The position numbers and the translations under genes are program-made. 64,000 nucleotides of DNA from Pseudanabaena galeata CCNP1313 (lineage in GTDB: Bacteria > Cyanobacteriota > Cyanobacteriia > Pseudanabaenales > Pseudanabaenaceae). The stretch spans positions 3,286,001 to 3,350,000 of the forward strand of contig NZ_CP112874.1 in NCBI RefSeq assembly GCF_029910235.1. The letters are read 5' to 3'. Each line of letters opens with the position of its first letter. Position 1 is the stretch's first letter. Of this stretch, positions 24,003-32,323 are shown in pieces. The notes beneath the pieces are model-generated. The model had not been told where the DNA came from. It was given only the letters and a program-made list of their open reading frames with translations, and did no database searches.

Positions 24003-25031
24003 ATGAATATTTTTATGCTTGATATTTTCGATTACCTACCCAATGGCTTACTAGAGCTTGAATCTACGCAACTTTGGCAATTACTCGATCGCCCCACACT
24101 AATCCACCTAGAAGGCGATCGCCAACCAGCATTATTTGTTTCGATTTTGTTACATGGCAATGAAACAACTAGTTGGTTAGCGATGCGCGAGTTACTTCGC
24201 AAATATCAACACAAAAAGCTGCCCCGATCGCTTTCTTTGTTTATTGGCAATATTGAAGGTGCGAGATATCGCCAAAGGCATTTAGCCCATCAACCTGACT
24301 ACAATCGCATTTGGCAAATTGGGGATGCATCTGAGCCATTACCAGAGCAAATCATGGCGCAAAAGGTCATTGCCGAAATGCGATCACGGGGAGTATTCGC
24401 CAGCATCGATATTCACAACAATACGGGCAAAAATCCTCACTATGGCTGTATTACGCAGTTAGATAAGCATTCTCGACACTTAGCGCGGCTATTCGATAAA
24501 ACGGTGGTGTACTACACCAGCCCCAAAACAGTGCAATCCTATGCCTTTAGTAAATTTTGCCCTGCGATCGTTTTGGAATGTGGACAGCCTGACATCCCCG
24601 ATGGCACGGCTCATGCACTGGAATATGTAGAAACTTGTCTGAATCTTGATAGTTTCGATAATTTGCCTGATTCGGCGATCGCTGATATTGATTTGTTTCA
24701 CACGGTAGCGATCGTCAAAGTCCCCGAACAGATTAATTTCAGCTTCACTGGCAAACCTGACGATGACATCACTTTTCCAGCCGAGATGGATTGTTTGAAT
24801 TTTTGTGAATTACCAATTGGGGCAAACTTTGGTGCAGCGAAAACGGAGAAAGCCTATTTGTCTGCTGTGAGTGAAGAGGGTGAAGAAAAAGGCGATCGCT
24901 ATTTCCAAATCGAAAATGGCGAAATTCTTTTAAAAGCGCCTGTTATGCCGTCAATGCTGACTCTCAATACTGACATTGTGCGTCAAGATTGCCTCTGTTA
25001 TTTGATGGAACGTTTCCCAACCCCAGAATAA
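24003..25031 (+). CDS. M14-family metallopeptidase / succinylglutamate desuccinylase-like
   Basis: Protein of 342 residues. The zinc ligands of the carboxypeptidase A/AstE fold are visible: His51 and Glu54 in LLHGNETTSW, a third His in IDIHNNTGKNPHYGC, and a likely catalytic Glu in IVLECGQPD. Arg residues in FIGNIEGARYRQR fit substrate binding. Enzymes of this kind hydrolyse amide bonds of small acylated amino acids or peptides; substrate not determined. A terminator follows directly, so it is a single-gene unit. An alternative start is ATG 24015, 12 bases further downstream. Confidence 0.8.
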   Translation: MNIFMLDIFDYLPNGLLELESTQLWQLLDRPTLIHLEGDRQPALFVSILLHGNETTSWLAMRELLRKYQHKKLPRSLSLFIGNIEGARYRQRHLAHQPDYNRIWQIGDASEPLPEQIMAQKVIAEMRSRGVFASIDIHNNTGKNPHYGCITQLDKHSRHLARLFDKTVVYYTSPKTVQSYAFSKFCPAIVLECGQPDIPDGTAHALEYVETCLNLDSFDNLPDSAIADIDLFHTVAIVKVPEQINFSFTGKPDDDITFPAEMDCLNFCELPIGANFGAAKTEKAYLSAVSEEGEEKGDRYFQIENGEILLKAPVMPSMLTLNTDIVRQDCLCYLMERFPTPE

Positions 25032-25065
25032 AAAAGCTGGTGCAAAGCACCAGCTTTTTTATTCG
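25029..25065 (+). terminator. Terminator between convergent genes
   Basis: AAAAAAGCTGGTGC-AAA-GCACCAGCTTTTTT overlaps the stop codon of the M14-like gene; a smaller AGAGCGC-TTT-GCGCTCT stem at 25073-25089 faces the IMPase gene. Confidence 0.8.
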
Positions 25066-25093
25066 GTTTTTTAGAGCGCTTTGCGCTCTAAAG

Positions 25094-25945
25094 TTAACGT
25101 CCAAAGGGAAACTTAAATGGCAAAGGCTTGATTAATGCTAACTCTGCAACCATTTGTTCATGCAAATGACCATTAGTAGCAAGCAACCTTCCAGACTTGG
25201 GGATATGTTCGCTGCCATCGTAAGCAGTCACAACTCCACCAGCCTCACGCACAATCACCACACCCGCAGCCAAGTCCCATAGCGATAAACCGCGCTCCCA
25301 ATAGCCATCTAAGCGACCACAGGCTACATAAGCTAAGTCCATCGCCGCCGAGCCTCCACGTCTCACACCTTGGGTGATGTGTGTGAAATGGCAGAACTCC
25401 GCATAGTTATTGTCCTCAACGAGAGTGCGATCATAGGCAAAGCCAGTTACGAGCAAACTACGACTCAATTCTGTGGTTTTAGAGACATGAATTGGTAAAC
25501 GATTACGAGTTGCACCTAAGCCTGTCGCCGCTCGAAATATCTCATCGCGAAAAGGATCATAAATCGCACCTACGGCAGGAATTCCATCAATCAATAAAGC
25601 GATCGACACGGATGAAAATGGATATTGATGAGCATAGTTAGTTGTGCCATCCAGAGGGTCGATCGCCCATAAATATTGACTTTCGGTATTTCCCAATACA
25701 CCCGATTCTTCTGCCAAAATTCCGTGATCAGGAAAATGTCTTTGCAAAATAGAGAGAACCATTGCTTCTGATTCTTTATCGGCGATCGTCACCAAATCCC
25801 CTGGACGCTTTTCTTCGACTTCCCTATCCTTAAGATTTCCCTGATAGAATTTCAGGACTGCACCACCTGCACAAGCCGCTTCAGTAGCAATATCTAGGAA
25901 GGTTTGTAGTTGCTCTTTACTAACAGAGGCTAGTGAATTTGTCAT
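25094..25945 (-). CDS. Inositol monophosphatase family protein
   Basis: Protein of 283 residues with all Mg-binding motifs of the IMPase superfamily: DLVTIADKESEAMV, ILAEESG (Glu79/Glu80), WAIDPLDGTTNYAH (Asp96 and Asp99), and near the C-terminus GYWERGLSLWDLAAGVVIVREAGG with the last Asp. Family members dephosphorylate inositol-1-phosphate, and some act on PAP or fructose bisphosphate. The sequence alone favours an IMPase-type substrate. Length is normal. It faces the upstream M14-like gene and shares a terminator region with it. Confidence 0.93.
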   Translation of the reverse strand: MTNSLASVSKEQLQTFLDIATEAACAGGAVLKFYQGNLKDREVEEKRPGDLVTIADKESEAMVLSILQRHFPDHGILAEESGVLGNTESQYLWAIDPLDGTTNYAHQYPFSSVSIALLIDGIPAVGAIYDPFRDEIFRAATGLGATRNRLPIHVSKTTELSRSLLVTGFAYDRTLVEDNNYAEFCHFTHITQGVRRGGSAAMDLAYVACGRLDGYWERGLSLWDLAAGVVIVREAGGVVTAYDGSEHIPKSGRLLATNGHLHEQMVAELALIKPLPFKFPFGR

Positions 25946-26158
25946 GATCTTAAAAAGTGTGTTGTTTGATCGGTAATTGCTGTAATTTCACCATATTGGT
26001 GGTGTCTATAAAGGGGCGATCGCTGCGAAAATATTTAAGCATTTCTTTTGTGAAGATTCTTGTCGCAATTCTTCATCTTTTGTTACTTTTTTATCAAATC
26101 ACAAATTTAGCCTCTTACTGTCCCACATATCTCTCACATATATCTCAAGTAACACTCC

Positions 26159-27118
26159 ATGAAGCCGTCTTGGAAAATATCCCTGCTCCCAGTTTTAATC
26201 GCCAGTGCGATCGCTAGTTTATTTCCCTCAGTCGTACATGCAACCACCTCACCCCCATCTACCCCCATTGATCAATCCAATGCGAAAGAGGCGGAAGAAC
26301 TTTGTGGCAAGCCAACCCTTGATGATCTGTCTCAGCACAAGGTTAAGCAAGGGGAGACTCTTGAAGCGATCGCCAAGCAATACGAACTTAAAACTGCAAC
26401 CCTGATGGGGCTGAACCCCGAAGTTCGTAACGGTGAAGTCAAGGTTGGTCAAACCCTATCAATTCCGCCTCTAGATGGCTTGACCTATCGTTTCCAAAAT
26501 GAGGAGAACTACACCACTGTTGCCAAGAAATTTAAGATTCGTGCTGATGTCCTGTTCGAGCGTAATGGCTGTCAACGTAAGCCCAAAGTTGTATTCGTCC
26601 CTGGGGCAATCTGGAAGCCCGATCCTGTTCCTTTCAATCCTGCGATCGCTTCTAGAGGCTCAGACAATCCTACAGTCATTATGCAAACAGGAGGCTATCC
26701 CCTACCTTACGCTGTGCCTGTTACCTCCAACTATGGCTGGCGTATTAATCCTGTAACAGGTATTTGGTCTTTTCATAGTGGCATTGACCTTGGCGCACCT
26801 TTTGGCACTCCCGTACTCGCCGCCAAATCAGGTCGTGTCGAATATGCAGGCTGGGGCGATGGTTATGGCAATCTTATTGAACTCGATCATGGCTCTACAG
26901 GCACAAGGTATGCCCACCTAGAAGCCATTTATGTATATCAAGGTCAAAGTGTTGTTCAAGGTCAGCAACTGGGCATTGTCGGTTCAACAGGACGTTCTAC
27001 TGGGCCCCATCTGCACTTTGAGATCATGGTCTCATCGGGAGATGGTTGGGTAGCTCTTGACCCAGCCCCATATCTCAATCGGATAGCTGCTTCTATGACT
27101 AATTTATTTGCGCTTTAA
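26159..27118 (+). CDS. LysM and M23 peptidase domain protein
   Basis: Exported cell-wall endopeptidase of 319 residues. A signal peptide covers 1-28 and ends in VVHA. One LysM repeat is clear (HKVKQGETLEAIAKQYEL... to TLSIPP) and a second, weaker one follows (YTTVAKKFKIRADVLFERNG). The C-terminal M23 domain has HSGIDLGAPFGTPV (His, Asp ligands), GYGNLIELDHG, TRYAHL and GPHLHFEI (HxH). All zinc ligands are present, so it is likely active rather than a regulatory LytM-type relative. It cuts peptide cross-links in peptidoglycan. Confidence 0.94.
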   Translation: MKPSWKISLLPVLIASAIASLFPSVVHATTSPPSTPIDQSNAKEAEELCGKPTLDDLSQHKVKQGETLEAIAKQYELKTATLMGLNPEVRNGEVKVGQTLSIPPLDGLTYRFQNEENYTTVAKKFKIRADVLFERNGCQRKPKVVFVPGAIWKPDPVPFNPAIASRGSDNPTVIMQTGGYPLPYAVPVTSNYGWRINPVTGIWSFHSGIDLGAPFGTPVLAAKSGRVEYAGWGDGYGNLIELDHGSTGTRYAHLEAIYVYQGQSVVQGQQLGIVGSTGRSTGPHLHFEIMVSSGDGWVALDPAPYLNRIAASMTNLFAL

Positions 27119-27128
27119 GCAAGCTTTT

Positions 27129-27167
27129 AAAAAAGAGGGGATGCGCTAAGCGCATCCCCTCTTTTTT
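27129..27167 (+). terminator. Terminator of the M23 peptidase gene
   Basis: AAAAAAGAGGGGATGCGC-TAA-GCGCATCCCCTCTTTTTT, 11 bases after the stop codon; perfect stem and T run. Confidence 0.9.
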
Positions 27168-27279
27168 CTTTTTTGATTGTAACGGTATGTAACTAAAGTT
27201 TTGAGTTAGCGATCGTCCAGAAATGCATTTCGCTAGCATGGTTTGTAATATTTCTTACAACGCTTTGCGTTCAAACTCA

Positions 27280-27336
27280 ACCCAAGTAATGTTGTGAAAG
27301 TGATGCTTCGCATCACTTTCACAACATTACTTGGGT
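27280..27336. repeat. 57-bp perfect palindrome
   Basis: ACCCAAGTAATGTTGTGAAA continues into GTGATGC-TTC-GCATCAC and the full complement, a 27-bp perfect stem in the 27119-27390 gap. Confidence 0.8.
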
Positions 27337-27390
27337 GGTTGCTCGATAGCTGCTGTAATTCATTAGTTTGAAAACTTATTAAACATAACT

Positions 27391-27705
27391 ATGACCTTTT
27401 CGCCAAGCACCATTGCCTTATTTATTTATGGAGTTATCGCAATTGTTGGTGGCTTCATCGGTTTTGCTAAAAGCCAAAGCAAAGCATCGCTCATCTCAGG
27501 CAGTATTAGCGGGCTTGGATTACTTGTCGCAGGAACCGCCGCCGCGCAAAACCAAGAGTGGGGAAAAATAACTGGCATGGCGATCACAGTTTTGCTAGTG
27601 ATCGTCTTCATCGTGCGTCTGATCAAAACAAAAAAATTTATGCCCGCAGGCTTAATGATCCTTGGAGGTGTCATAACCCTTGGAGTAGCAATACTTTTAG
27701 CCTAA
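27391..27705 (+). CDS. TMEM14-family small membrane protein
   Basis: Protein of 104 residues with four hydrophobic segments: FIYGVIAIVGGFIGFAKSQS, LISGSISGLGLLVAGTAAA, GMAITVLLVIVFIVRLIKT and LMILGGVITLGVAILLA. The GG-rich first helix with the SQSKASL loop is characteristic of TMEM14/UPF0136. Plant and mitochondrial relatives move fatty acids or porphyrins. The cyanobacterial role is not known. It lies 250 bp upstream of apcA on the same strand but is probably not part of that operon. Confidence 0.85.
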   Translation: MTFSPSTIALFIYGVIAIVGGFIGFAKSQSKASLISGSISGLGLLVAGTAAAQNQEWGKITGMAITVLLVIVFIVRLIKTKKFMPAGLMILGGVITLGVAILLA

Positions 27706-27956
27706 TTGATCTCGGTTTTCACCTCTAGTGATAACATATGAAATGTTAAGAAGTGTGATGAAGAAAAGCTTGTGGACAACGCAATGCTTCAAAATGTTTT
27801 GGTAATCATTGCTTTGACAAAGAAACCCTCCATGTCAGATCAGCCCCAACCTTTTAGTAATTGTCCCTAGGACATAGCTAAAGCAAAGGAATTTCTGCAT
27901 GGTACGGCATCACATCAATCGTTTTTATTCACATTTTTGATTGGAGAAAAAATTAA

Positions 27957-28442
27957 ATGAGCGTAGTCACGAAGTCCATCGTGAATGCAGATGCTGAAGC
28001 ACGTTACCTCAGCCCTGGTGAACTAGATCGCATTAAGGGCTTTGTAAGCTCTGGCGAGCGCCGTCTTCGCATTGCCCAAACTTTGACCGAATCCCGCGAG
28101 CGCATCGTTAAGCAAGCTGGCGATCAACTTTTCCAAAAGCGTCCTGATGTTGTTTCTCCTGGTGGAAATGCATACGGTGAACAAATGACCGCAACTTGCC
28201 TACGTGACCTCGACTACTACCTCCGCCTAGTAACCTACGGAGTTGTATCTGGTGATGTCACCCCTATCGAAGAAATCGGTCTAGTTGGCGTTAAGGAAAT
28301 GTACAACTCTTTAGGCACTCCTATTCCTGGTGTTGTTGAAGGTGTCCGTGGTCTTAAGAATGCAGCAGCTTCCTTGTTGTCTGGTGAAGATGCAGCCGAA
28401 GCTGGTTACTACTTTGACTACGTCATCGGTGCAATGCAGTAA
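27957..28442 (+). CDS. apcA: Allophycocyanin alpha subunit
   Basis: Core pigment protein of the phycobilisome, 161 residues. The chromophore Cys81 lies in [18 protein letters not shown], and the N-terminus [20 protein letters not shown] and C-terminus [11 protein letters not shown] are family standards. It pairs with ApcB and binds phycocyanobilin, passing energy to the reaction centres. It begins an apcA-apcB-apcC cluster with gaps of 135 and 194 bp. The 27706-27956 region upstream is the likely promoter region; I see no unambiguous -35/-10 pair. Confidence 0.98.
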   Translation: MSVVTKSIVNADAEARYLSPGELDRIKGFVSSGERRLRIAQTLTESRERIVKQAGDQLFQKRPDVVSPGGNAYGEQMTATCLRDLDYYLRLVTYGVVSGDVTPIEEIGLVGVKEMYNSLGTPIPGVVEGVRGLKNAAASLLSGEDAAEAGYYFDYVIGAMQ

Positions 28443-28577
28443 GGCGATTTCCGAACTCTCTTAGATTGTTATCGGATTGTTCTCAAATCGATTGTATTTA
28501 AAAACAGAATTTAAGCTATTCAGAATTCTGAATCCGTAATTCAAAAAACTAATTGCAAACCTAAAAGATATACAAAA

Positions 28578-29063
28578 ATGCAAGACGCAATTACTTCCGT
28601 CATCAATTCTTCTGACGTTCAAGGCAAGTACCTTGATGCCGCTTCTCTAGAAAAGCTAAAGAGCTACTTTGCAACTGGCGAACTTCGCGTTCGTGCTTCT
28701 GCTGCGATCGCTGCTAACTCTGCAACCATCGTTAAAGAAGCCGTTGCTAAGTCCTTGTTGTACTCAGATGTTACCCGTCCCGGCGGCAACATGTACACTA
28801 CCCGTCGTTATGCTGCATGTATCCGCGACCTCGACTACTACCTACGCTATGCAACCTATGCAATGCTTGCTGGTGATGCTTCGATCCTTGATGAGCGCGT
28901 CCTCAATGGCTTGAAAGAAACCTACAACTCCCTTGGAGTACCTGTAGTTTCTACCATTCAAGCTATCCAAGCAATCAAAGAAGTTGCAGCTAGCATCGTT
29001 GGTTCTGACGCTGGCAAGGAATTGGGTGTATACCTCGATTACATCAGCTCTGGCTTGAGCTAA
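28578..29063 (+). CDS. apcB: Allophycocyanin beta subunit
   Basis: Partner of ApcA, 161 residues. Chromophore Cys81 is in [19 protein letters not shown]. Asn71 in [11 protein letters not shown] is the residue that becomes gamma-N-methylasparagine in this subunit. ApcA and ApcB heterodimers stack into the trimers of the phycobilisome core. The gene follows apcA on the same strand. Confidence 0.98.
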   Translation: MQDAITSVINSSDVQGKYLDAASLEKLKSYFATGELRVRASAAIAANSATIVKEAVAKSLLYSDVTRPGGNMYTTRRYAACIRDLDYYLRYATYAMLAGDASILDERVLNGLKETYNSLGVPVVSTIQAIQAIKEVAASIVGSDAGKELGVYLDYISSGLS

Positions 29064-29130
29064 TTACCGATATAGCGTTAGTTGCTATCTATTTATTAAT
29101 TCAATTTCTAAATTAATTAATATTTACTAA

Positions 29131-29172
29131 GGCGGCGGAGGTAGGTTAGCTTGAGCTTCCTATCTCGCCGCC
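29131..29172 (+). terminator. Stem-loop between apcB and apcC
   Basis: GGCGGCGGAGGTAGG and CCTATCTCGCCGCC can pair with a G-T wobble and a small bulge. There is no long T run, so it is more likely a partial terminator or RNA-stabilising element that sets a lower apcC level than a full stop. Confidence 0.5.
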
Positions 29173-29257
29173 AACGCTTATATCAGTCTAGAAATATTTC
29201 TTTGAAATTAACTTCTAATTAATCTTTAAATAACTGGCTCTGAAGGAGATCGCCGCT

Positions 29258-29461
29258 ATGCGGACTTTTAAAATCACTGCTTGTGTACCTAGCCAAACTC
29301 GCATTCGTACACAACGAGAGTTGCAAAATACCTATTTCACGAAGTTAGTGTCCTATGACAACTGGTTCGCTGAACAGCAACGCATTATGAAAATGGGTGG
29401 CAAGATTGTAAAAGTTGAACTAGCTACAGGCAAGCAAGGCACAAATACTGGCTTACTTTAG
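29258..29461 (+). CDS. apcC: Phycobilisome core linker ApcC
   Basis: Small core-capping linker of 67 residues (7.8 kDa type) that binds the end trimer of the allophycocyanin core. The CpcD-like fold is recognisable from RTFKITACVPSQTRIRTQRE, NTYFTKLVSYDNWFAEQQRI and GGKIVKVELATGKQG. A good Shine-Dalgarno (AAGGAG at 29242) precedes the ATG. It ends at a strong terminator. Confidence 0.97.
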   Translation: MRTFKITACVPSQTRIRTQRELQNTYFTKLVSYDNWFAEQQRIMKMGGKIVKVELATGKQGTNTGLL

Positions 29462-29471
29462 TTTTTTTCTT

Positions 29472-29520
29472 ATCCCCAAACAAAAAAGGCTCGCTAAGCG
29501 AGCCTTTTTTGTTTGGGGAT
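29472..29520 (+). terminator. Terminator of the apc operon
   Basis: ATCCCCAAACAAAAAAGGCT-CGCTAAGCG-AGCCTTTTTTGTTTGGGGAT, a perfect long stem directly after apcC. Confidence 0.9.
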
Positions 29521-29647
29521 TTGCTTATGATTGTCATAAGGAATACTTTTATGACTTTTTGTCGAAAATGCTTCTTTGGGTATATCTAGAAAAAATGTTT
29601 ATCGTGATACAGTTTTTTTAATAACTTTAAAGTATTGTTACGTTATG

Positions 29648-29676
29648 TTGACACGGTGACTAATATCTACTGTTAA
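29648..29676 (+). promoter_or_regulatory. Possible promoter of the NblA-like gene
   Basis: TTGACA at 29648-29653 with TGTTAA 17 bases downstream. The -10 box is a poor match, so this is only a candidate. Confidence 0.25.
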
Positions 29677-29742
29677 GCAACTTCAATGCCTTAGTTATTG
29701 TCATAGTTTAGTGTCATTGGTTGATCCGTAAAAGAGGTACTT

Positions 29743-29916
29743 ATGAGTGACTTACCTATCGAGAAGCAATTTACCCACATGATGTTTTGCCAGCAGATCC
29801 AAAACATCGATCTAGATGCAGCTAAGCAACTCCTGACTGAGTTGCACATGCTTTATCTTGGTCAACAAGCTGTTATGGTGAAAATTGCGAAGCAAGAGTT
29901 TTTAGGGGGAATGTAA
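29743..29916 (+). CDS. nblA: NblA-like phycobilisome degradation protein
   Basis: A short gene of 57 residues starting ATG 29743 and ending TAA 29914-29916. The pattern IEKQFTHMMFCQQIQNIDLD, AAKQLLTELHMLYLGQQAVM and VKIAKQEFLGG matches the two-helix NblA fold (helix, LxxLHxxYL-type core, basic C-terminal helix). NblA binds phycobiliproteins and the ClpC protease and triggers phycobilisome breakdown under nitrogen or sulfur starvation. Placing it 280 bp behind apcABC fits that function. A terminator at 29927 closes it. No NtcA box GTA-N8-TAC was found upstream. Confidence 0.85.
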   Translation: MSDLPIEKQFTHMMFCQQIQNIDLDAAKQLLTELHMLYLGQQAVMVKIAKQEFLGGM

Positions 29917-29926
29917 TCTGAAAACC

Positions 29927-29973
29927 CATAAATCATAAAAAGCAGCGCAATGCGCTGCTTTTTATGATTTATG
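29927..29973. terminator. Bidirectional terminator between nblA and the HAD gene
   Basis: CATAAATCATAAAAAGCAGC-GCAATGC-GCTGCTTTTTATGATTTATG, a perfect stem with A and T tracts on both sides, shared by convergent genes; it overlaps the last bases of the HAD gene. Confidence 0.85.
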
Positions 29974-30655
29974 GCTCTAAAATCGTGTCTATCGATGAGA
30001 GTAAGTTAGGAAGTATTTGATTTGGTTTGTACTTTTCTAATTGGGTTTGATTACGGATACCACTTAAAACACCAATTACAGGAACATCATAGGTTTGGGC
30101 TGCGATAATATCTGCTTCAGTATCCCCAACCATCCATTGTTGCTGAACTTCTGGCAGATTAGCTTGAGCAAGCTTCATTAATTTGGGCTTGTCTTGAGTA
30201 TCGACAGTTTTTATATAGTCGTCATCAAGGCAAAAAATGCGATCGCTAGCAAAAAAGCGCCTTAAGTTGTATTTGTCCAATACAGGTTCTAGCTCACGAC
30301 GACGACGCATGGTCATGACCGCAAGATCGACTCCTGACTGTTGAGCTTTTTCTAGTGCGGGTATGGCACTTGCGATGAGCTGATCATGCTCAAAATAGGG
30401 ATCTGTATGGACAGTAGCCCGACGCAGGTGAGCAAAGGCAATGGATTGTTTCTCGTCGGCAAAGCCTGAGAGCTTAGCAATTTCTTTCTCAGGTACTTGC
30501 GATCGCTTTAATTCCCAAAATTCACTCTTGGATAAGGTTGTGACTATCTGATCTGATTTCCGAATCTTATCTAGACAATATAAATAAACTTGGTAATAGC
30601 GCTCTGATACGTCCATGATTGGACCGTCGAAATCAGTAAATATGCGTTTTTTCAT
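29969..30655 (-). CDS. HAD family hydrolase
   Basis: Protein of 228 residues with the HAD core: FTDFDGPIMD (nucleophile Asp8 and Asp10), a cap-domain helix region, DLAVMTMRRRRELEP carrying the Thr of motif II, KPKLMKLAQANLP with the conserved Lys, and WMVGDTEADIIAAQ (motif IV). It resembles phosphoglycolate phosphatase-type HADs in layout, but DFDGP instead of DLDGT and the unusual TMRRR stretch leave the substrate open. It stands convergent to nblA. Confidence 0.85.
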   Translation of the reverse strand: MKKRIFTDFDGPIMDVSERYYQVYLYCLDKIRKSDQIVTTLSKSEFWELKRSQVPEKEIAKLSGFADEKQSIAFAHLRRATVHTDPYFEHDQLIASAIPALEKAQQSGVDLAVMTMRRRRELEPVLDKYNLRRFFASDRIFCLDDDYIKTVDTQDKPKLMKLAQANLPEVQQQWMVGDTEADIIAAQTYDVPVIGVLSGIRNQTQLEKYKPNQILPNLLSSIDTILEP

Positions 30656-30681
30656 AGTTTTAAAAATAACTTAAAAGCCAA

Positions 30682-30792
30682 TATAGCTGTCGCCATTCTT
30701 GTTAGGACATAAAACCCAAATAGTGTGAGGCGGCGCGAAGCGCCGCCTCACACTATTTGGGTTGTGATTTGTCCTGATACAGGTGGCTATAG
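30682..30792. repeat. TATAGC-ended palindromic element, copy 2 (inverted)
   Basis: TATAGCTGTCGCCATTCTTG and TTAGGACATAAAACCC on the left, TGTGATTTGTCCTGATACAG on the right. The hairpin AAATAGTGTGAGGCGGCGC-GAA differs from copy 1 (GATAGTG) only by a paired change in both arms. A further AT-rich hairpin ending in AGCCAATAATTCATAATGCG (30791-30836) follows. Confidence 0.8.
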
Positions 30793-30836
30793 CCAATAAT
30801 TCATAATGCGCGAAGCGCACTATGAATCATTGGCTT
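30791..30836 (-). terminator. Hairpin after the small hypothetical gene
   Basis: AGCCAATAATTCATAATGCGC-GAA-GCGCACTATGAATCATTGGCT lies directly downstream of the minus-strand stop at 30837 and is nearly perfect. Confidence 0.6.
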
Positions 30837-31127
30837 TTAAAAGTTAATGGCTAAATTGGGTTCAGAAGCCCAAACCCCATAGTGGTTCAAAATTTTTTTG
30901 ATTAAAACTTGGAATTGCTCAGGAATGGATTGCGGGTATGTAAGCCACAATCCTCCAATTTGACTACCTAAGTAACTAAATTCAGTACTTTCTTGCCAAA
31001 ATAATTCAGCATTAATATTTTCGTCAATTTGTTCGAGATGGGATGCTAACTCTCGATACATAGCTAAAGCAATATCGGGACTGTAAACAATCCTGTAGCG
31101 ATTAAGCTCTAAGTTACCACTAGGCAC
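30837..31127 (-). CDS. Hypothetical protein, conserved-looking
   Basis: Protein of 96 residues. It has an RIVYSPDIALAMYRELASHLEQI helix, a QESTEFSYLGSQIGGLWLTYP middle and a KKILNHYGVWASEPNL end. It resembles other short cyanobacterial proteins of unknown role. Its start overlaps the stop of the PedR-like gene by 8 bp, so the two are translated together. Confidence 0.6.
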   Translation of the reverse strand: MPSGNLELNRYRIVYSPDIALAMYRELASHLEQIDENINAELFWQESTEFSYLGSQIGGLWLTYPQSIPEQFQVLIKKILNHYGVWASEPNLAINF

Positions 31128-31452
31128 TTTCTAATTCCTGCTCTAAATCTTTTGCATCTAAAACTCTACCAACCGTATGTGTCCCGATTAGGCAGCAGTT
31201 AACTTCATCAATGCATACTTTCCCCCATTGCAAAGCCCAACGTACTAGTGAAACCCGATTGTCGGTCTTAGTTTTAGTTAAAATGTTGCTGATGTGATTA
31301 TCGACAGTACGCTTGCTAATCGCTAGTTTGACTGCGATATCTTGGTTAGTTAAGCCCGCAGCTACTAATTCAATCACTTGCAATTCTCTTTCAGATAGAG
31401 CAATTGATGAGCTAGAAATGACAGTTTGATTTGATTCGGCAGGGTTGGTCAT
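31120..31452 (-). CDS. pedR: LuxR-type regulator, PedR-like
   Basis: Start preferred at ATG 31452 (110 residues). The protein is a LuxR DNA-binding domain with no receiver: ALSERELQVIELVAAGLTNQDIAVKLAISKRTVDNHISNILTK in character at about 24-66, then VSLVRWALQWGKVCIDEVNCC. The adjacent cysteine pair and short length resemble PedR of Synechocystis, which responds to photosynthetic electron flow through redox-active cysteine. This is recalled similarity, not searched. The stop overlaps the next gene, hinting at one unit. Confidence 0.65.
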   Translation of the reverse strand: MTNPAESNQTVISSSSIALSERELQVIELVAAGLTNQDIAVKLAISKRTVDNHISNILTKTKTDNRVSLVRWALQWGKVCIDEVNCCLIGTHTVGRVLDAKDLEQELESA

Positions 31453-31630
31453 GGTAACGAAAATGATTTGCGCCAATATTTCAGAATTATACTCATTCTG
31501 GCGGATAACTAATGAGTATAATTTCTTATTCGAGATTGTGTCAATTAATTAAGTTTTTCCAAAGATTGTCTTAGCTATGCTCATGTATAGGATAAAAATT
31601 CGTTTAAGTGGTTATTTTATGGATGTAGTC

Positions 31631-31694
31631 AATCAAACCCAATAGAGAGTTGCGGCGCAAAGCGCCGCAACTCTCTATTGGGTTTTAGGCTATA
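31631..31694. repeat. Palindrome related to the TATAGC elements
   Basis: AATCAAACCCAATAGAGAGT continues into TGCGGCGC-AAA-GCGCCGCA and the complement, followed by GGGTTTTAGGCTATA. It shares the AATCAAACCC / GGGTTTT flanks and the CTATA end, but lacks the left end. Confidence 0.6.
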
Positions 31695-31696
31695 GT

Positions 31697-32323
31697 TCAA
31701 GCTAATAAAGATTCTATCCATTTTGGGGGACTAGGAATGGGATTACCTAGTCGATCAAGCACAATCCAAGCAACTAGATGCACAAGTAATTGATATGCGA
31801 AATTACTAAAGATAATTGCGGCGATCGCAAAGGTTTGGATGGCAGCAAAATCTGGTTGTTCTAATGATCCAAAAAGTTGTAGTAGCCAATTGAGTAGTCC
31901 TGTAACCTGCACAATTGAATAATTCCAAACATTTTCACCTAATAAAATTGATAAAAAAGCAAATTGAAAAGCCGTACCAATTGAGCCAATCATCGTCGCA
32001 ATGCTCAGTGAACCCGACCAAGGAAAATCCCGTTTCCACAAATAGCCCAATGTGACTCCGACTAAACCATGGGGAACAATATACTGAATGCTGCGGGTTG
32101 GCCCCATCAGAATTGCCAAAAGTAGGGCGGTTACAACCATCGCCATCCATGCAGCCCGACTATTCCACCGTAAATAGGCTAAAGCTGTGGGCAAAGGGAA
32201 TAGCATTCGTAGTAGCGGGCCCAAAGGAAAGTAAAAGTTAATTAAAAACAACATGGCGGTAGTACTTGCCAGAAAGGCAGTTTCTACCATTTCGCGAGGA
32301 TCGGTATGGGGCAATTTGGTCAT
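31697..32323 (-). CDS. DUF2232 family membrane protein
   Basis: Protein of 208 residues with five or six membrane segments, for instance [36 protein letters not shown] and [19 protein letters not shown]. The [18 protein letters not shown] segment is the type seen in DUF2232, which is fused or adjacent to lipid and cell-wall genes in cyanobacteria. No enzymatic motif. It overlaps lgt by 4 bp, so the two are co-translated. Confidence 0.8.
   Translation of the reverse strand: MTKLPHTDPREMVETAFLASTTAMLFLINFYFPLGPLLRMLFPLPTALAYLRWNSRAAWMAMVVTALLLAILMGPTRSIQYIVPHGLVGVTLGYLWKRDFPWSGSLSIATMIGSIGTAFQFAFLSILLGENVWNYSIVQVTGLLNWLLQLFGSLEQPDFAAIQTFAIAAIIFSNFAYQLLVHLVAWIVLDRLGNPIPSPPKWIESLLA

Noticed and set aside
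25957-26217. 86-residue frame rich in hydrophobic residues
   Set aside because: It overlaps the start of the M23 peptidase gene in another frame and has no ribosome binding site or domain.
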